Positions 20,097 through 29,206 of a stretch of 64,000 nucleotides of DNA are shown here, piece after piece. The position numbers and the translations under genes were made by a program. The first letter of the stretch is position 1. Each line of letters starts with the position of its first letter. Origin of the DNA: Lachnospiraceae bacterium (GTDB taxonomy: Bacteria > Bacillota > Clostridia > Lachnospirales > Lachnospiraceae); assembly GCA_016286035.1 (NCBI GenBank), contig JAEERY010000034.1:35916-99915 (forward strand). Direction: 5' to 3'. The notes under the pieces were generated by a model. The model saw only the letters and a list, made by a program, of their open reading frames with translations. It was not told the DNA's origin and searched no databases.

Positions 20097-21590
20097 ATGC
20101 TTTTTAACTCATATTTATTCATATTTGTATTTCTGCCGATCACACTTATAGGGTGGTTCGGTCTAAACAGGTTAAATCATAACAGGGCGGCACTCGCTTT
20201 CTTAGTCGGAATGTCGCTCTGGTTTTATGGTTATTTTAATCCATATTATCTTTTGATAATTCTATCAAGTTTAGCTATCAATTATCTTCTAAGTTCAATA
20301 TATGACAGGATCAAAAAGTCGTACGCAAAAACTGTATGGCTTCTTTGTGGCATATTCTTTAATCTCGGTATTCTGTTTTATTTCAAGTACTATGATTTCT
20401 TCATCGAAAACGTGAATGCTGTGTTCAAAACGGGATTTGAACTCAAGCATATCCTTTTGCCTCTTGGAATAAGTTTTTTTACATTTCAGCAGTTATCATT
20501 CATAATCGACAGATATAAAGAAAGAGCACCACATTATGATCTGCTCGATTATGCGGCATTTGTTACTTTCTTCCCTCAGCTGGTTGCCGGACCTATTGTT
20601 CTTTATGATGAGGTTATGCCTCAGTTTGCCGATACAAACAAAAGAAGACCTGATATAAACAATCTGTCAAACGGTATATGGCTTTTTACCATAGGCCTCG
20701 GAAAGAAAGTGCTTATTGCGGATGTACTTGCGCCTTTGGTAACATACGGATTCGATAATTGTATTTTCCTTGACTCGATATCAACTTTTATCGTGGGACT
20801 CGTATATGCATTCCAGCTTTACTTTGATTTTTCCGGATACAGTGATATGGCCATGGGACTTGGTCTTATGTTCAATATAAAACTGCCTCAGAACTTCAAT
20901 TCTCCGTACAAGGCATGCAGCATGAAACAGCTTTGGCAGGGATGGCATATCACTCTTTCAAGATTTTTTATAAGATATGTCTACATTCCTATGGGAGGAA
21001 GCAGAAAAGGAAAGATAAGAGCTCTTTTCAATGTATTCTTTATATTTATGCTAAGTGGTCTGTGGCATGGAGCTGCGTGGACATTTGTTGCATGGGGAGT
21101 AATTCAGGGACTTGCTCTTGTATGGGATAATCTCTATATAATCGGAGTAAAAGGACAGGGAGATAAGAAAGAGCCCCAGATAGGTATTCCCAAACTGCTC
21201 GGACAATTTATAACATTCAATTTCTTTCTGGGAACACTTTTTGTCTTCAGGGCAAACAGTTTAAGCGATGCTTTTTTGATGTTTAAAAATATGTTTTCAT
21301 TTAATATCACGGGCAGCATAAACAGGTTGCTTCCGTATATGGATGTACCTGAGTTTTATCTTATAAAACAGGTGATCAATATGAAAGCTCCTTCAATGCT
21401 TGATACAGCTTATCTTGTTATCCTTATTATAATGATATTGATATCAATAATTATAATAAGCAGGAAAAACAGTGTTCAGATAATGCAGGAAAATAACGGA
21501 ATGGCTAAATGGTATCTGGCAGCCCTTGTATTGGGATGGTCTGTTATATCCTTTTCACAGGTCAGCACTTTTATATATTTCAATTTCTGA
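20097..21590 (+). CDS. MBOAT family O-acyltransferase (AlgI/DltB-like)
   Basis: 497 residues with about eleven membrane segments. MBOAT proteins pass acyl groups across the membrane to extracellular polysaccharide or teichoic acid. Hallmarks: FLPLGISFFTFQQLS-type helix (here LPLGISFFTF), FFPQLVAGPIV, SRFFIRYVYIPMGGSRKG and catalytic His324 in SGLWHGAAWTF. ATG 20097 is the natural start of the first hydrophobic stretch; frame-open sequence before it overlaps the SGNH tail and is a shadow. It starts 19 bases after the upstream SGNH gene and is followed 13 bases later by a DltD/AlgJ-like gene, a standard arrangement. Confidence 0.93.
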   Translation: MLFNSYLFIFVFLPITLIGWFGLNRLNHNRAALAFLVGMSLWFYGYFNPYYLLIILSSLAINYLLSSIYDRIKKSYAKTVWLLCGIFFNLGILFYFKYYDFFIENVNAVFKTGFELKHILLPLGISFFTFQQLSFIIDRYKERAPHYDLLDYAAFVTFFPQLVAGPIVLYDEVMPQFADTNKRRPDINNLSNGIWLFTIGLGKKVLIADVLAPLVTYGFDNCIFLDSISTFIVGLVYAFQLYFDFSGYSDMAMGLGLMFNIKLPQNFNSPYKACSMKQLWQGWHITLSRFFIRYVYIPMGGSRKGKIRALFNVFFIFMLSGLWHGAAWTFVAWGVIQGLALVWDNLYIIGVKGQGDKKEPQIGIPKLLGQFITFNFFLGTLFVFRANSLSDAFLMFKNMFSFNITGSINRLLPYMDVPEFYLIKQVINMKAPSMLDTAYLVILIIMILISIIIISRKNSVQIMQENNGMAKWYLAALVLGWSVISFSQVSTFIYFNF

Positions 21591-21603
21591 CTCGGTATAG
21601 AAC

Positions 21604-22695
21604 ATGGAACAAAAGAAAAACCTAAAAAACTTCATATTGACTGTAGCTGTGTTCTTTGCCTTATGCATAGTGCTTGTTTTTGTGACGGATCCTTTCTTTC
21701 ATTATCATAAGCCATGGCTGGGATTAAAAGCTGTTCTTACAGACAAGGAATATCAGTGCATAGGAACTATCAGAAACTTTGATTACGATGCTCTTATAGT
21801 AGGATCATCTGTATGCGAGAATTATAATAATACTTGGTTTGATGATAAATTCAATACGAAGACGATAAAAGCAGTAAGATCATACGGGGCAACTGCAGAT
21901 CTTTGTTATTACATGGACGAAGCATATAAGGATCATGAACTTAAATGCGTATTTTACAACATAGATCCGGGTTCCCTTGCAGCTACGCCTCATCTTACAT
22001 TTGAAGAAACAGGATGCCCGATGTATCTGTATGATAAGAATCCTTTCAATGATATAGAGTACCTGTTAAATAAGGATGTTCTTCTTGAAAAGGTTCCCTA
22101 TATGATCACCAAGTCATATTTCAGTGAATACGATGAAGGAAACTCATTTAACTGGGGACAGTGGAAGGAATTCCATGCCGATATGGTAACAGGTCTTTAT
22201 ATAAGATCACCTCAGATAAAGGGAATGAGATTGGCGGATGCATACGAGAAGGAGTGTATTGGAAACATAAGCCTCATCGAAGAAATTGTAAAAGCTCATC
22301 CTGAGACTCAGTTTTATTTCTTTATCCCTCCTTATTCATTTGTGTGGTGGGACAATATATACAGAGACGGTGATATGGAAGCTTATGTATCAAATATGAA
22401 AAAATGTGCCGATACACTGCTTGCTTATGACAATGTGAGATTTTATAATTTTCTTACAGACGAAGAGATCGTAACCGATCTAGATAACTACATGGATGTA
22501 CTTCATTTTTCACCTAAGATAAACGAAAAGATAGTAGAGATGCTCTTAAACGGAGATCATGAGGTTACTTTAGATGAGACCGATCAAATGGCCGATAAAT
22601 GTCTGGATTTCGGATACAGAGCAGTAAACGAACTGATCATTCCTTATGAGGATGAGATAAAGATCGATTATACCATGTCAAATCTTGACTATTGA
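21604..22695 (+). CDS. SGNH/DltD-like membrane-anchored protein, partner of MBOAT
   Basis: 363 residues. One N-terminal membrane helix (about 9-28), then an extracellular domain. A degenerate SGNH triad can be read: Ser69 in LIVGSSVCEN, and Asp298/His301 in YMDVLHFSP. Such proteins sit beside MBOAT genes (DltD, AlgX/J) and complete acyl transfer to the glycan. The ribosome site is weak, so translation is probably coupled to MBOAT. Its 3' end contains the promoter of the next gene. Exact substrate unknown; the sequence is too divergent for me to assign DltD itself, and no dltA or dltC is near. Confidence 0.75.
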   Translation: MEQKKNLKNFILTVAVFFALCIVLVFVTDPFFHYHKPWLGLKAVLTDKEYQCIGTIRNFDYDALIVGSSVCENYNNTWFDDKFNTKTIKAVRSYGATADLCYYMDEAYKDHELKCVFYNIDPGSLAATPHLTFEETGCPMYLYDKNPFNDIEYLLNKDVLLEKVPYMITKSYFSEYDEGNSFNWGQWKEFHADMVTGLYIRSPQIKGMRLADAYEKECIGNISLIEEIVKAHPETQFYFFIPPYSFVWWDNIYRDGDMEAYVSNMKKCADTLLAYDNVRFYNFLTDEEIVTDLDNYMDVLHFSPKINEKIVEMLLNGDHEVTLDETDQMADKCLDFGYRAVNELIIPYEDEIKIDYTMSNLDY

Positions 22696-22713
22696 CTTTT
22701 AAATGGGTAAAAT
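22685..22713 (+). promoter_or_regulatory. Predicted promoter of the prs-like gene
   Basis: TTGACT-N17-TAAAAT, with the -35 inside the last codons of the upstream gene. Confidence 0.6.
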
Positions 22714-22752
22714 TCCATAGGTGATTAGGATATATAAATAAGGAGAAATGAT

Positions 22753-23967
22753 TTGAACAGCACTACCGATTTCAGAAAGATAGAGAATTCAATACCGGTC
22801 GCACCGCTCGCCATTGCTGTACATGAATCAGCCGCTTCACTTGGCAGGGATGTTGACAGGATAATATCGTCAAAGAGAAAGAAAGACCGTACACAGTATG
22901 AGGGAAGTCCTGTAATTGAGGGATACTGCCGTAAATCATATATAGTTGACATGGAGTGTACGAGATTCGGCACAGGTGAAGGCAAAGCTGTATTCGAAGA
23001 ATCGGTAAGAGGCAAGGATGTCTTTATGCTTGTGGATATCTGTAATAACAGTCTTACTTACAGAATGAACGGCTTTATCAATCATATGAGCCCTGATGAC
23101 CTGTATCAGGATCTTAAGCGTATGATAGCGGCAGCTGCAGGCAAAGCAAAAAGAATAAATGTTATAATGCCTTTCCTTTATGAAGGAAGACAGCATAAGA
23201 GAAACAGCAGGGAATCTCTTGACTGTGCTTTTATGCTTGACGAGCTTTATCATATGGGTATCGACAACTTTATAACATTTGATGCACATGATCCCAGAGT
23301 TGCAAACGCTATTCCTTTAAGCGGATTTGATAATTATACTCCGCCTTATCAGTTCATAAAGGCTCTTCTGGGCTCTGAAGAGGATCTTATAATAGATAAG
23401 GATCATCTTGTAGTAATCAGTCCTGATGAGGGAGCACTTGACAGAAGCGTGTATTTTGCGAATGTGCTTTGTGTAAACACGGGTATGTTCTATAAGAGAA
23501 GGGATTACAGTAAGATCGTAAACGGAAAGAACCCGATAGTTGCACATGAGTTCCTGGGAGACGATATTGACGGCAAGGATGTTATCGTCATGGATGATAT
23601 GATAAGCTCAGGTGAAAGCATGCTTGATACGGCAAGACAGCTTAAAGAGATGAATGCAAAGAGAGTATACATCTGCTGTACATTCGGCCTTTTCACAAAC
23701 GGTCTCAAAGCATTCGATGAAGCTTATGAAAAGTGTTATTTTGATAAGGTTGTTACAACAAACCTTAACTATTTCCCTCCGGAACTAAAGACTAAGCCTT
23801 ATTATATCGAAGCAGATATGAGCGGATTTCTGGCAGATATCATCGATTTCATGAATCATGATGTGAGCATGAGCAATGTTCATACACCTGCCGAAAAGAT
23901 ACATGATGTCATTAACAAATACAACAAACGTCAGAACTTTGATTTTGATGAAGTAAAAAAGAAATAA
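22753..23967 (+). CDS. prs: Ribose-phosphate pyrophosphokinase (long form)
   Basis: 404 residues, versus ~315 for classical Prs. It would make PRPP from ribose-5-phosphate and ATP for nucleotide, His and Trp synthesis. The PRPP-binding loop VIVMDDMISSGESMLDTA (about 277-294) and the upstream VVISPDEGALDRS are clear, as is an N-terminal half with MPFLYEGRQHKRNSRESL. Insertions lengthen both halves; a C-terminal ~40 residues are extra. The start is TTG with AAGGAG seven bases upstream. An ATG five bases earlier is followed by ATT and TGA, so it cannot start this protein. The first of a housekeeping run leading to der/plsY/gpsA. Confidence 0.85.
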   Translation: MNSTTDFRKIENSIPVAPLAIAVHESAASLGRDVDRIISSKRKKDRTQYEGSPVIEGYCRKSYIVDMECTRFGTGEGKAVFEESVRGKDVFMLVDICNNSLTYRMNGFINHMSPDDLYQDLKRMIAAAAGKAKRINVIMPFLYEGRQHKRNSRESLDCAFMLDELYHMGIDNFITFDAHDPRVANAIPLSGFDNYTPPYQFIKALLGSEEDLIIDKDHLVVISPDEGALDRSVYFANVLCVNTGMFYKRRDYSKIVNGKNPIVAHEFLGDDIDGKDVIVMDDMISSGESMLDTARQLKEMNAKRVYICCTFGLFTNGLKAFDEAYEKCYFDKVVTTNLNYFPPELKTKPYYIEADMSGFLADIIDFMNHDVSMSNVHTPAEKIHDVINKYNKRQNFDFDEVKKK

Positions 23968-23973
23968 AGCTTA

Positions 23974-25293
23974 ATGAAAAAAAACAGGCATATAGTTGAA
24001 CAGATCATGCCAGACAGTATCGCTGAAGAGATGGAGATAGAGCCCGGTGACGAGATCATTTCCATAAACGGCGAAGAGATCGAAGACATCTTTGATTACC
24101 AGTTTCTGTGTGAGAATGATTATATAGAAGTCGGTGTACGCAAGAGAAGCGGTGAGGAATGGATCCTTGAGATAGACAAGGATGAGGATGAGGACTTAGG
24201 TATCAAATTTGAAAACGCACTGATGGATGAATACCACAGCTGCTCAAATAAGTGTATCTTTTGCTTTATCGACCAGATGCCACCGGGGATGCGTCCTACA
24301 CTGTATTTTAAGGATGACGATGCGAGATTATCGTTTTTACAGGGAAACTATGTCACTCTGACAAATATGAGTGAAAAGGATGTAGAGCGTATAATAAAGT
24401 ATAATCTGTCACCGATCAATATATCATTTCATACAACAAATCCCGAGTTAAGATGTATGATGTTAAATAACAGATTTGCGGGAGAGGCTCTTAAAAAGGC
24501 TAAGCGATTCTACGATGCCGGGCTTACAATGAACGGTCAGATAGTTCTTTGCAAGGGTATAAATGATCATGATGAACTTGAAAGAACATTAAGTGATCTG
24601 TACGAATGGCTTCCTTATCTTCAAAGTGTTTCCGTAGTACCTGTAGGTGTGACAAAATACAGAGAAGGCCTCTTTCCTATGAAAACATGGGATAAAGAAG
24701 ATGCCGAATACCTTATAGATCAGGTAGAGAGATGGCAGAAAAAAGCTTATGAAGAATATGGCATACATTTTGTTCATGCATCTGATGAATGGTATATAAA
24801 TGCTGAAAGAGAACTTCCCGAAGCAGAAAGATATGACGGTTATCTTCAGATAGCAAACGGTGTCGGGATGATTAGATCAATGCTCGATGAGTTTAATGAA
24901 GAGTTAGAGCATACCAAAAATGCTGAGATCACTGAGGAAAAGCTGACTATAGTGAGCGGAGTGCTAATGCAGCCCTATATCAAGCTCATGGCTGACAGGT
25001 TAATGGAACAGCATCCTAAAAAGCAGGTGCAGGTCATACCCGTTGTAAATAAATTCTTTGGAGAGTCAATTACAGTCACGGGTCTTCTTACGGGGCAGGA
25101 CATAGCAGGTACTCTTAAGACCATCGATGTCGGAAACAGAGTGCTTATATCGGAAAATATATTGAAGGCTGATGAAGAGATATTCCTTGATGATATGACT
25201 TTGTCTGACTTAAGGGATATTTTACAAGTTAAGATTAGTATTGTACAATCGAATGGATACGATTTTGTTGATTGTATATTGTATGAAAGTTAG
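23974..25293 (+). CDS. DUF512 protein: PDZ plus radical SAM-like iron-sulfur protein
   Basis: 439 residues. An N-terminal PDZ-like segment (about 1-65: QIMPDSIAEEMEIEPGDEII) precedes a radical SAM-type Cys motif, C90-x3-C94-x2-C97 (CSNKCIFCF). A ~200-residue C-terminal DUF512 domain follows. Family members lie beside der in many Firmicutes and cyanobacteria; their biochemical role is not settled. Here it is six bases after prs and six before der, clearly co-transcribed. A cofactor iron-sulfur cluster and SAM binding are inferred from the motif only. Confidence 0.9.
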   Translation: MKKNRHIVEQIMPDSIAEEMEIEPGDEIISINGEEIEDIFDYQFLCENDYIEVGVRKRSGEEWILEIDKDEDEDLGIKFENALMDEYHSCSNKCIFCFIDQMPPGMRPTLYFKDDDARLSFLQGNYVTLTNMSEKDVERIIKYNLSPINISFHTTNPELRCMMLNNRFAGEALKKAKRFYDAGLTMNGQIVLCKGINDHDELERTLSDLYEWLPYLQSVSVVPVGVTKYREGLFPMKTWDKEDAEYLIDQVERWQKKAYEEYGIHFVHASDEWYINAERELPEAERYDGYLQIANGVGMIRSMLDEFNEELEHTKNAEITEEKLTIVSGVLMQPYIKLMADRLMEQHPKKQVQVIPVVNKFFGESITVTGLLTGQDIAGTLKTIDVGNRVLISENILKADEEIFLDDMTLSDLRDILQVKISIVQSNGYDFVDCILYES

Positions 25294-25299
25294 GTTTTT

Positions 25300-26634
25300 A
25301 TGAGCACCAGAAAAAGAAAACCCATTGTTGCCGTAGTAGGCAGACCTAATGTGGGTAAATCAACTCTCTTCAATGCGCTTGCGGGAGAGAGAATAGCGAT
25401 AGTACAGGATACACCGGGAATAACAAGAGACAGGATATATGCTGATATATCCTGGCTTGATATGTCATTTACTCTTATAGATACAGGCGGCATAGAACCT
25501 GACAGTGATGACGTCATCTTAAGTCAGATGAGAGAACAGGCTCAGATAGCCATGGATACCGCTGATGTCATCATATTTATAGTCGATGTCAGACAGGGAC
25601 TTGTTGATGATGATATGAAAGTGGCAGATATGCTCAGAAGATCTGCCAAGCCTGTTGTACTGGTAGTAAACAAAGTTGACAGCTTTGAAAAATTCATAAA
25701 TGACACCTATGAGTTTTATAACCTCGGAATAGGTGATCCGATACCGATATCTGCAGCAAACCGTCTGGGACTCGGTGACATGCTCGATGAGGTTGCAAAG
25801 CATTTTGACAGATCAATGAGTGAGGAGGAAGATGACGACAGACCAAGAGTTGCAATCATCGGTAAGCCAAATGTAGGTAAATCATCACTTATAAACAAGA
25901 TAATCGGTGAACAGAGACTTATTGTTTCAGATATTGCTGGAACAACAAGAGATGCTATAGATACGCCTGTAAAAGCTAACGGTAAAGAATATGTATTTAT
26001 CGATACCGCCGGATTAAGACGAAAAAAGAACATAAAAGAAGACCTCGAAAAATACATGATAGTAAGAACGGTATCGGCTGTCGAAAGAGCGGATGTCGTT
26101 GTTCTTCTTATAGATGCCAGTGAAGGTGTAACCGAACAGGATGCAAAGATAGCGGGTATAGCGCATGAAAGAGGAAAAGGCTTTATCATAGCTGTCAATA
26201 AATGGGATCTTATTGAAAAGAACAATTCCACAGTCAATGAATTCACAAAGAAAGTACGTTCAACACTTAGTTTTATGCCTTATGCACTGATAATGTTCAT
26301 TTCGGCGCAAACAGGACAAAGAGTATCAAAGCTCTTTGATACTATCGATGCCGTTATCGATAACTGCTCGCTTAGAGTTCAGACAGGTGTTTTGAACGAA
26401 ATAGTCGCTCAGGCAACAGCCATGCAGCAGCCACCGACTGACAAGGGCAAGAGACTTAAGATCTTCTATGTGACTCAGGCCGGTGTCAAACCACCAACAT
26501 TTGTAGTGTTTGTAAATGATAAGCAACTCATGCATTTTTCATATACAAGATATATAGAAAATCAGATTAGAGAAGCATTTGGATTTGCCGGAACTCCGTT
26601 AAAGTTTATTATACGAGAGAGAAAAGAGGACTGA
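25300..26634 (+). CDS. der: Ribosome biogenesis GTPase Der (EngA)
   Basis: 444 residues with two tandem GTPase domains and a C-terminal KH-like domain, required for 50S assembly. First domain: [10 protein letters not shown] (near 12), [16 protein letters not shown]. Second domain: [10 protein letters not shown] (near 187), [19 protein letters not shown]-like region about 350-440 ([14 protein letters not shown]). Standard length. The short gap to DUF512 and the 6-base gap to plsY fit one operon. Confidence 0.97.
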   Translation: MSTRKRKPIVAVVGRPNVGKSTLFNALAGERIAIVQDTPGITRDRIYADISWLDMSFTLIDTGGIEPDSDDVILSQMREQAQIAMDTADVIIFIVDVRQGLVDDDMKVADMLRRSAKPVVLVVNKVDSFEKFINDTYEFYNLGIGDPIPISAANRLGLGDMLDEVAKHFDRSMSEEEDDDRPRVAIIGKPNVGKSSLINKIIGEQRLIVSDIAGTTRDAIDTPVKANGKEYVFIDTAGLRRKKNIKEDLEKYMIVRTVSAVERADVVVLLIDASEGVTEQDAKIAGIAHERGKGFIIAVNKWDLIEKNNSTVNEFTKKVRSTLSFMPYALIMFISAQTGQRVSKLFDTIDAVIDNCSLRVQTGVLNEIVAQATAMQQPPTDKGKRLKIFYVTQAGVKPPTFVVFVNDKQLMHFSYTRYIENQIREAFGFAGTPLKFIIRERKED

Positions 26635-26640
26635 TAGAAT

Positions 26641-27333
26641 ATGTACAGAGTAATATGTCTGATCGTTGGATATGCATTCGGCCTTATTCAGAGTGCATAT
26701 ATATATGGTAAGCTTCACGGTGTTGATATAAGAACTGTGGGAAGCGGAAATGCAGGCAGCACCAATACACTGAGAGCATTCGGAACAAAAGCCGGTTTTA
26801 CTGTGCTGTTTTGTGATGCTTTGAAAACTGTGGCAGCTATATGGGTTATAAGACTGACCCTTGGAAGAACATATCCGGAGCTTGTTTCAGTGTTCATGTT
26901 CTATACGGCGCTGGGTGTAATCCTTGGTCATAACTTTCCTTTTTATCTTGGATTCAAAGGTGGAAAAGGAATGGCAGCTACACTCGGACTGCTCATAGCA
27001 TTATCACCGTGGTATTATCTGGTGTTTACATTCTCGCTCTTTGTAATACTGTTTTTGACATTGCATTATGTTTCGCTGGGATGCATGGTCGCTTACATAT
27101 TCTTTGTCATAGAGACATTTATATACGGTAATATGGGCTTGCTCGGAAAAACTCTGAGCAAAGGACAGCTTACCGAAATATATATATTGGCTGTTGTGAT
27201 GTGTCTTCTTGCGATCTTTCAGCACAGAAAGAATCTGGTCAGACTTTTTAAGGGTGAAGAGAGCAAGACTTATCTGAGCAAAAAAGGTAAAGAAAAGTAC
27301 AAGGCTCAAAAAGAAGCATTACAGGCAGAATGA
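26641..27333 (+). CDS. plsY: Glycerol-3-phosphate acyltransferase PlsY
   Basis: 230 residues with five to six membrane helices. PlsY transfers acyl from acyl-phosphate to glycerol-3-phosphate, the first step in phospholipid synthesis. The three PlsY motifs are seen: GSGNAGSTNTLRAFG (near 36-50), ILGHNFPFYLGFKGGKG (near 100) and the third-loop region. It is ~30 residues longer than usual because of a basic Lys/Glu C-terminal tail (SKKGKEKYKAQKE). The gene order der-plsY-gpsA puts it with the enzyme that makes its substrate. Confidence 0.96.
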   Translation: MYRVICLIVGYAFGLIQSAYIYGKLHGVDIRTVGSGNAGSTNTLRAFGTKAGFTVLFCDALKTVAAIWVIRLTLGRTYPELVSVFMFYTALGVILGHNFPFYLGFKGGKGMAATLGLLIALSPWYYLVFTFSLFVILFLTLHYVSLGCMVAYIFFVIETFIYGNMGLLGKTLSKGQLTEIYILAVVMCLLAIFQHRKNLVRLFKGEESKTYLSKKGKEKYKAQKEALQAE

Positions 27334-27355
27334 TTTCTTTGAGAAGGGGAATGAT

Positions 27356-28363
27356 ATGGAAAAGATAGCAGTTATCGGGGCAGGCAGCTGGGGAATAGCA
27401 CTTGCACAGCTTCTTGCGGGAAACGGACATCAGGTTACGGTATGGTCCATAATCGAAGATGAGATAAACATGCTTAAGGAAAAACATGAGCATGTTGATA
27501 AGCTCCCGGGAGTAAAACTTAATGATTCAATAGAATATACTTCTGATCTTAAAGAAGCTGTAACGGGAAAGAAACTTCTTGTCCTGGCAGTTCCAAGTCC
27601 TTTTACAAGAAGTACTTCGGCTTCCATGAAGGAGTATGTTACAGATGATCAGATAATAGTAAACGTGGCAAAGGGAATAGAAGAGTCTACTCTTATGACA
27701 CTTTCTCAGGTCATCGAGGATGAGATCAAAAACGTTCCTGTGTGCGTATTATCAGGACCTTCACATGCTGAAGAGGTCGGAAGAGGTCTTCCTACGACTG
27801 TAGTTGTCGGAGCAAAGAAAAAGGAAGATGCTCAGTTTATACAGAATCTGTTCATGAATGAAGTTTTCAGAGTTTATATAAGTCCGGATATTCTGGGTAT
27901 AGAACTCGGAGCTGCTCTTAAAAATGTGGTTGCTCTTGCCGCAGGTATAGCGGACGGTCTTGGATTCGGAGATAACACAAAGGCAGCTCTTATTACCAGA
28001 GGTATTACGGAGATTGCAAGACTCGGAATGGCTATGGGCGGAAAGTTTGAAACATTCTGCGGACTTACTGGAATAGGTGATCTTATAGTCACATGCGCCA
28101 GCATGCATTCAAGAAACAGAAGAGCTGGAATCCTGATCGGACAGGGCAAGACATACGAAGAAGCAATGGACGAAGTAAAGATGGTCGTGGAGGGAGTATA
28201 TTCCGCAAAGGCTGCGATCAAGCTTGCTGAGAAATATAATGTCAAGCTTCCCATAATCGAGGAAGTCAATCATGTTCTTTTTGAAGGACAGCCTGCAAAG
28301 GAAGCGCTTGTAAATCTGATGCTCAGGGATAAAAAAGTGGAACATCCCGATCTTGAGTGGTAA
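27356..28363 (+). CDS. gpsA: Glycerol-3-phosphate dehydrogenase [NAD(P)+]
   Basis: 335 residues, normal length. It reduces dihydroxyacetone phosphate to sn-glycerol-3-phosphate, the substrate of PlsY upstream. NAD-binding GAGSWGIALAQLLAGNGH (near 8-25), VNVAKGIE, LSGPSHAEEV and the catalytic-Lys region IELGAALKNVVALAAG are all present, with the C-terminal MVVEGVYSAKAA. ATG 27356 follows AGAAGGGG. Confidence 0.97.
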   Translation: MEKIAVIGAGSWGIALAQLLAGNGHQVTVWSIIEDEINMLKEKHEHVDKLPGVKLNDSIEYTSDLKEAVTGKKLLVLAVPSPFTRSTSASMKEYVTDDQIIVNVAKGIEESTLMTLSQVIEDEIKNVPVCVLSGPSHAEEVGRGLPTTVVVGAKKKEDAQFIQNLFMNEVFRVYISPDILGIELGAALKNVVALAAGIADGLGFGDNTKAALITRGITEIARLGMAMGGKFETFCGLTGIGDLIVTCASMHSRNRRAGILIGQGKTYEEAMDEVKMVVEGVYSAKAAIKLAEKYNVKLPIIEEVNHVLFEGQPAKEALVNLMLRDKKVEHPDLEW

Positions 28364-28381
28364 AAGGTAAAAGGTGAAAAA

Positions 28382-29203
28382 ATGGAAAATATAAGTACAC
28401 AATTTCAGGGAACAGGTGAATATGTCGCAAGTGAACAGTTGCTTGCTGCTGTTAATGTTGCTATAACGCTTCAAAAGCCTCTGCTCATTAAAGGCGAGCC
28501 CGGAACAGGTAAGACCATGCTTGCCGAGGCTGTGGCAAAATCACTCGGAAAGAAACTTATCATCTGGAACATAAAATCAACTTCGAAAGCCCAGGAAGGA
28601 TTGTATATGTATGATACCATCCAGAGACTTTATGACGGACAGTTCGGCGAGGAAGGTGTCGATGATATCGCAAGATATATCAAACTCGGAAAACTTGGCG
28701 AGGCATTCGAGAGTGATGAGCAGGTAATACTTCTAATTGATGAGATAGACAAGGCTGATCTGGAATTTCCCAACGATCTTTTATGGGAACTTGATCAGAT
28801 GGAATTCTATATACACGAAACAAAGCGTACGGTAAAAGCGAAACAAAGACCTATAGTTATAATAACAAGCAATGCTGAAAAAGAACTTCCCGATGCTTTC
28901 CTAAGAAGATGTATCTTCCATTACATAGATTTCCCGGATGCTGATCTGATGGAAGAGATAGTAAGAGTACATCTTCCAAATGTTGAGGATAATCTTTTGA
29001 AACAGGCATTTGAAGTGTTCTATGATATCAGAGCCATGAAGGATGTGAGAAAGAAACCTTCAACATCCGAACTGATAGATTGGATAAATGTATTGCAGCT
29101 TGGTGGAATACCGGCTGATGAGATCAGAAAGAAACTCCCCTTTATCGGAGTTATAGTAAAAAAGGATGAGGATCTTTCGACGGTAAAACAGAAACTGGTT
29201 TAA
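28382..29203 (+). CDS. MoxR-family AAA+ ATPase
   Basis: 273 residues. Walker A GEPGTGKTMLAEA (near 39-51), Walker B VILLIDEIDKAD (near 117), sensor TSNAEKELPDAFLRRC. MoxR ATPases work with VWA-domain partners as chaperones for maturation or metal insertion in protein complexes. The VWA/CoxE-like partner begins four bases downstream. AAAGGTG precedes the ATG. It probably continues the gpsA transcript (18-base gap). No substrate complex is encoded nearby, so its client is unknown. Confidence 0.92.
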   Translation: MENISTQFQGTGEYVASEQLLAAVNVAITLQKPLLIKGEPGTGKTMLAEAVAKSLGKKLIIWNIKSTSKAQEGLYMYDTIQRLYDGQFGEEGVDDIARYIKLGKLGEAFESDEQVILLIDEIDKADLEFPNDLLWELDQMEFYIHETKRTVKAKQRPIVIITSNAEKELPDAFLRRCIFHYIDFPDADLMEEIVRVHLPNVEDNLLKQAFEVFYDIRAMKDVRKKPSTSELIDWINVLQLGGIPADEIRKKLPFIGVIVKKDEDLSTVKQKLV

Positions 29204-29206
29204 TAT

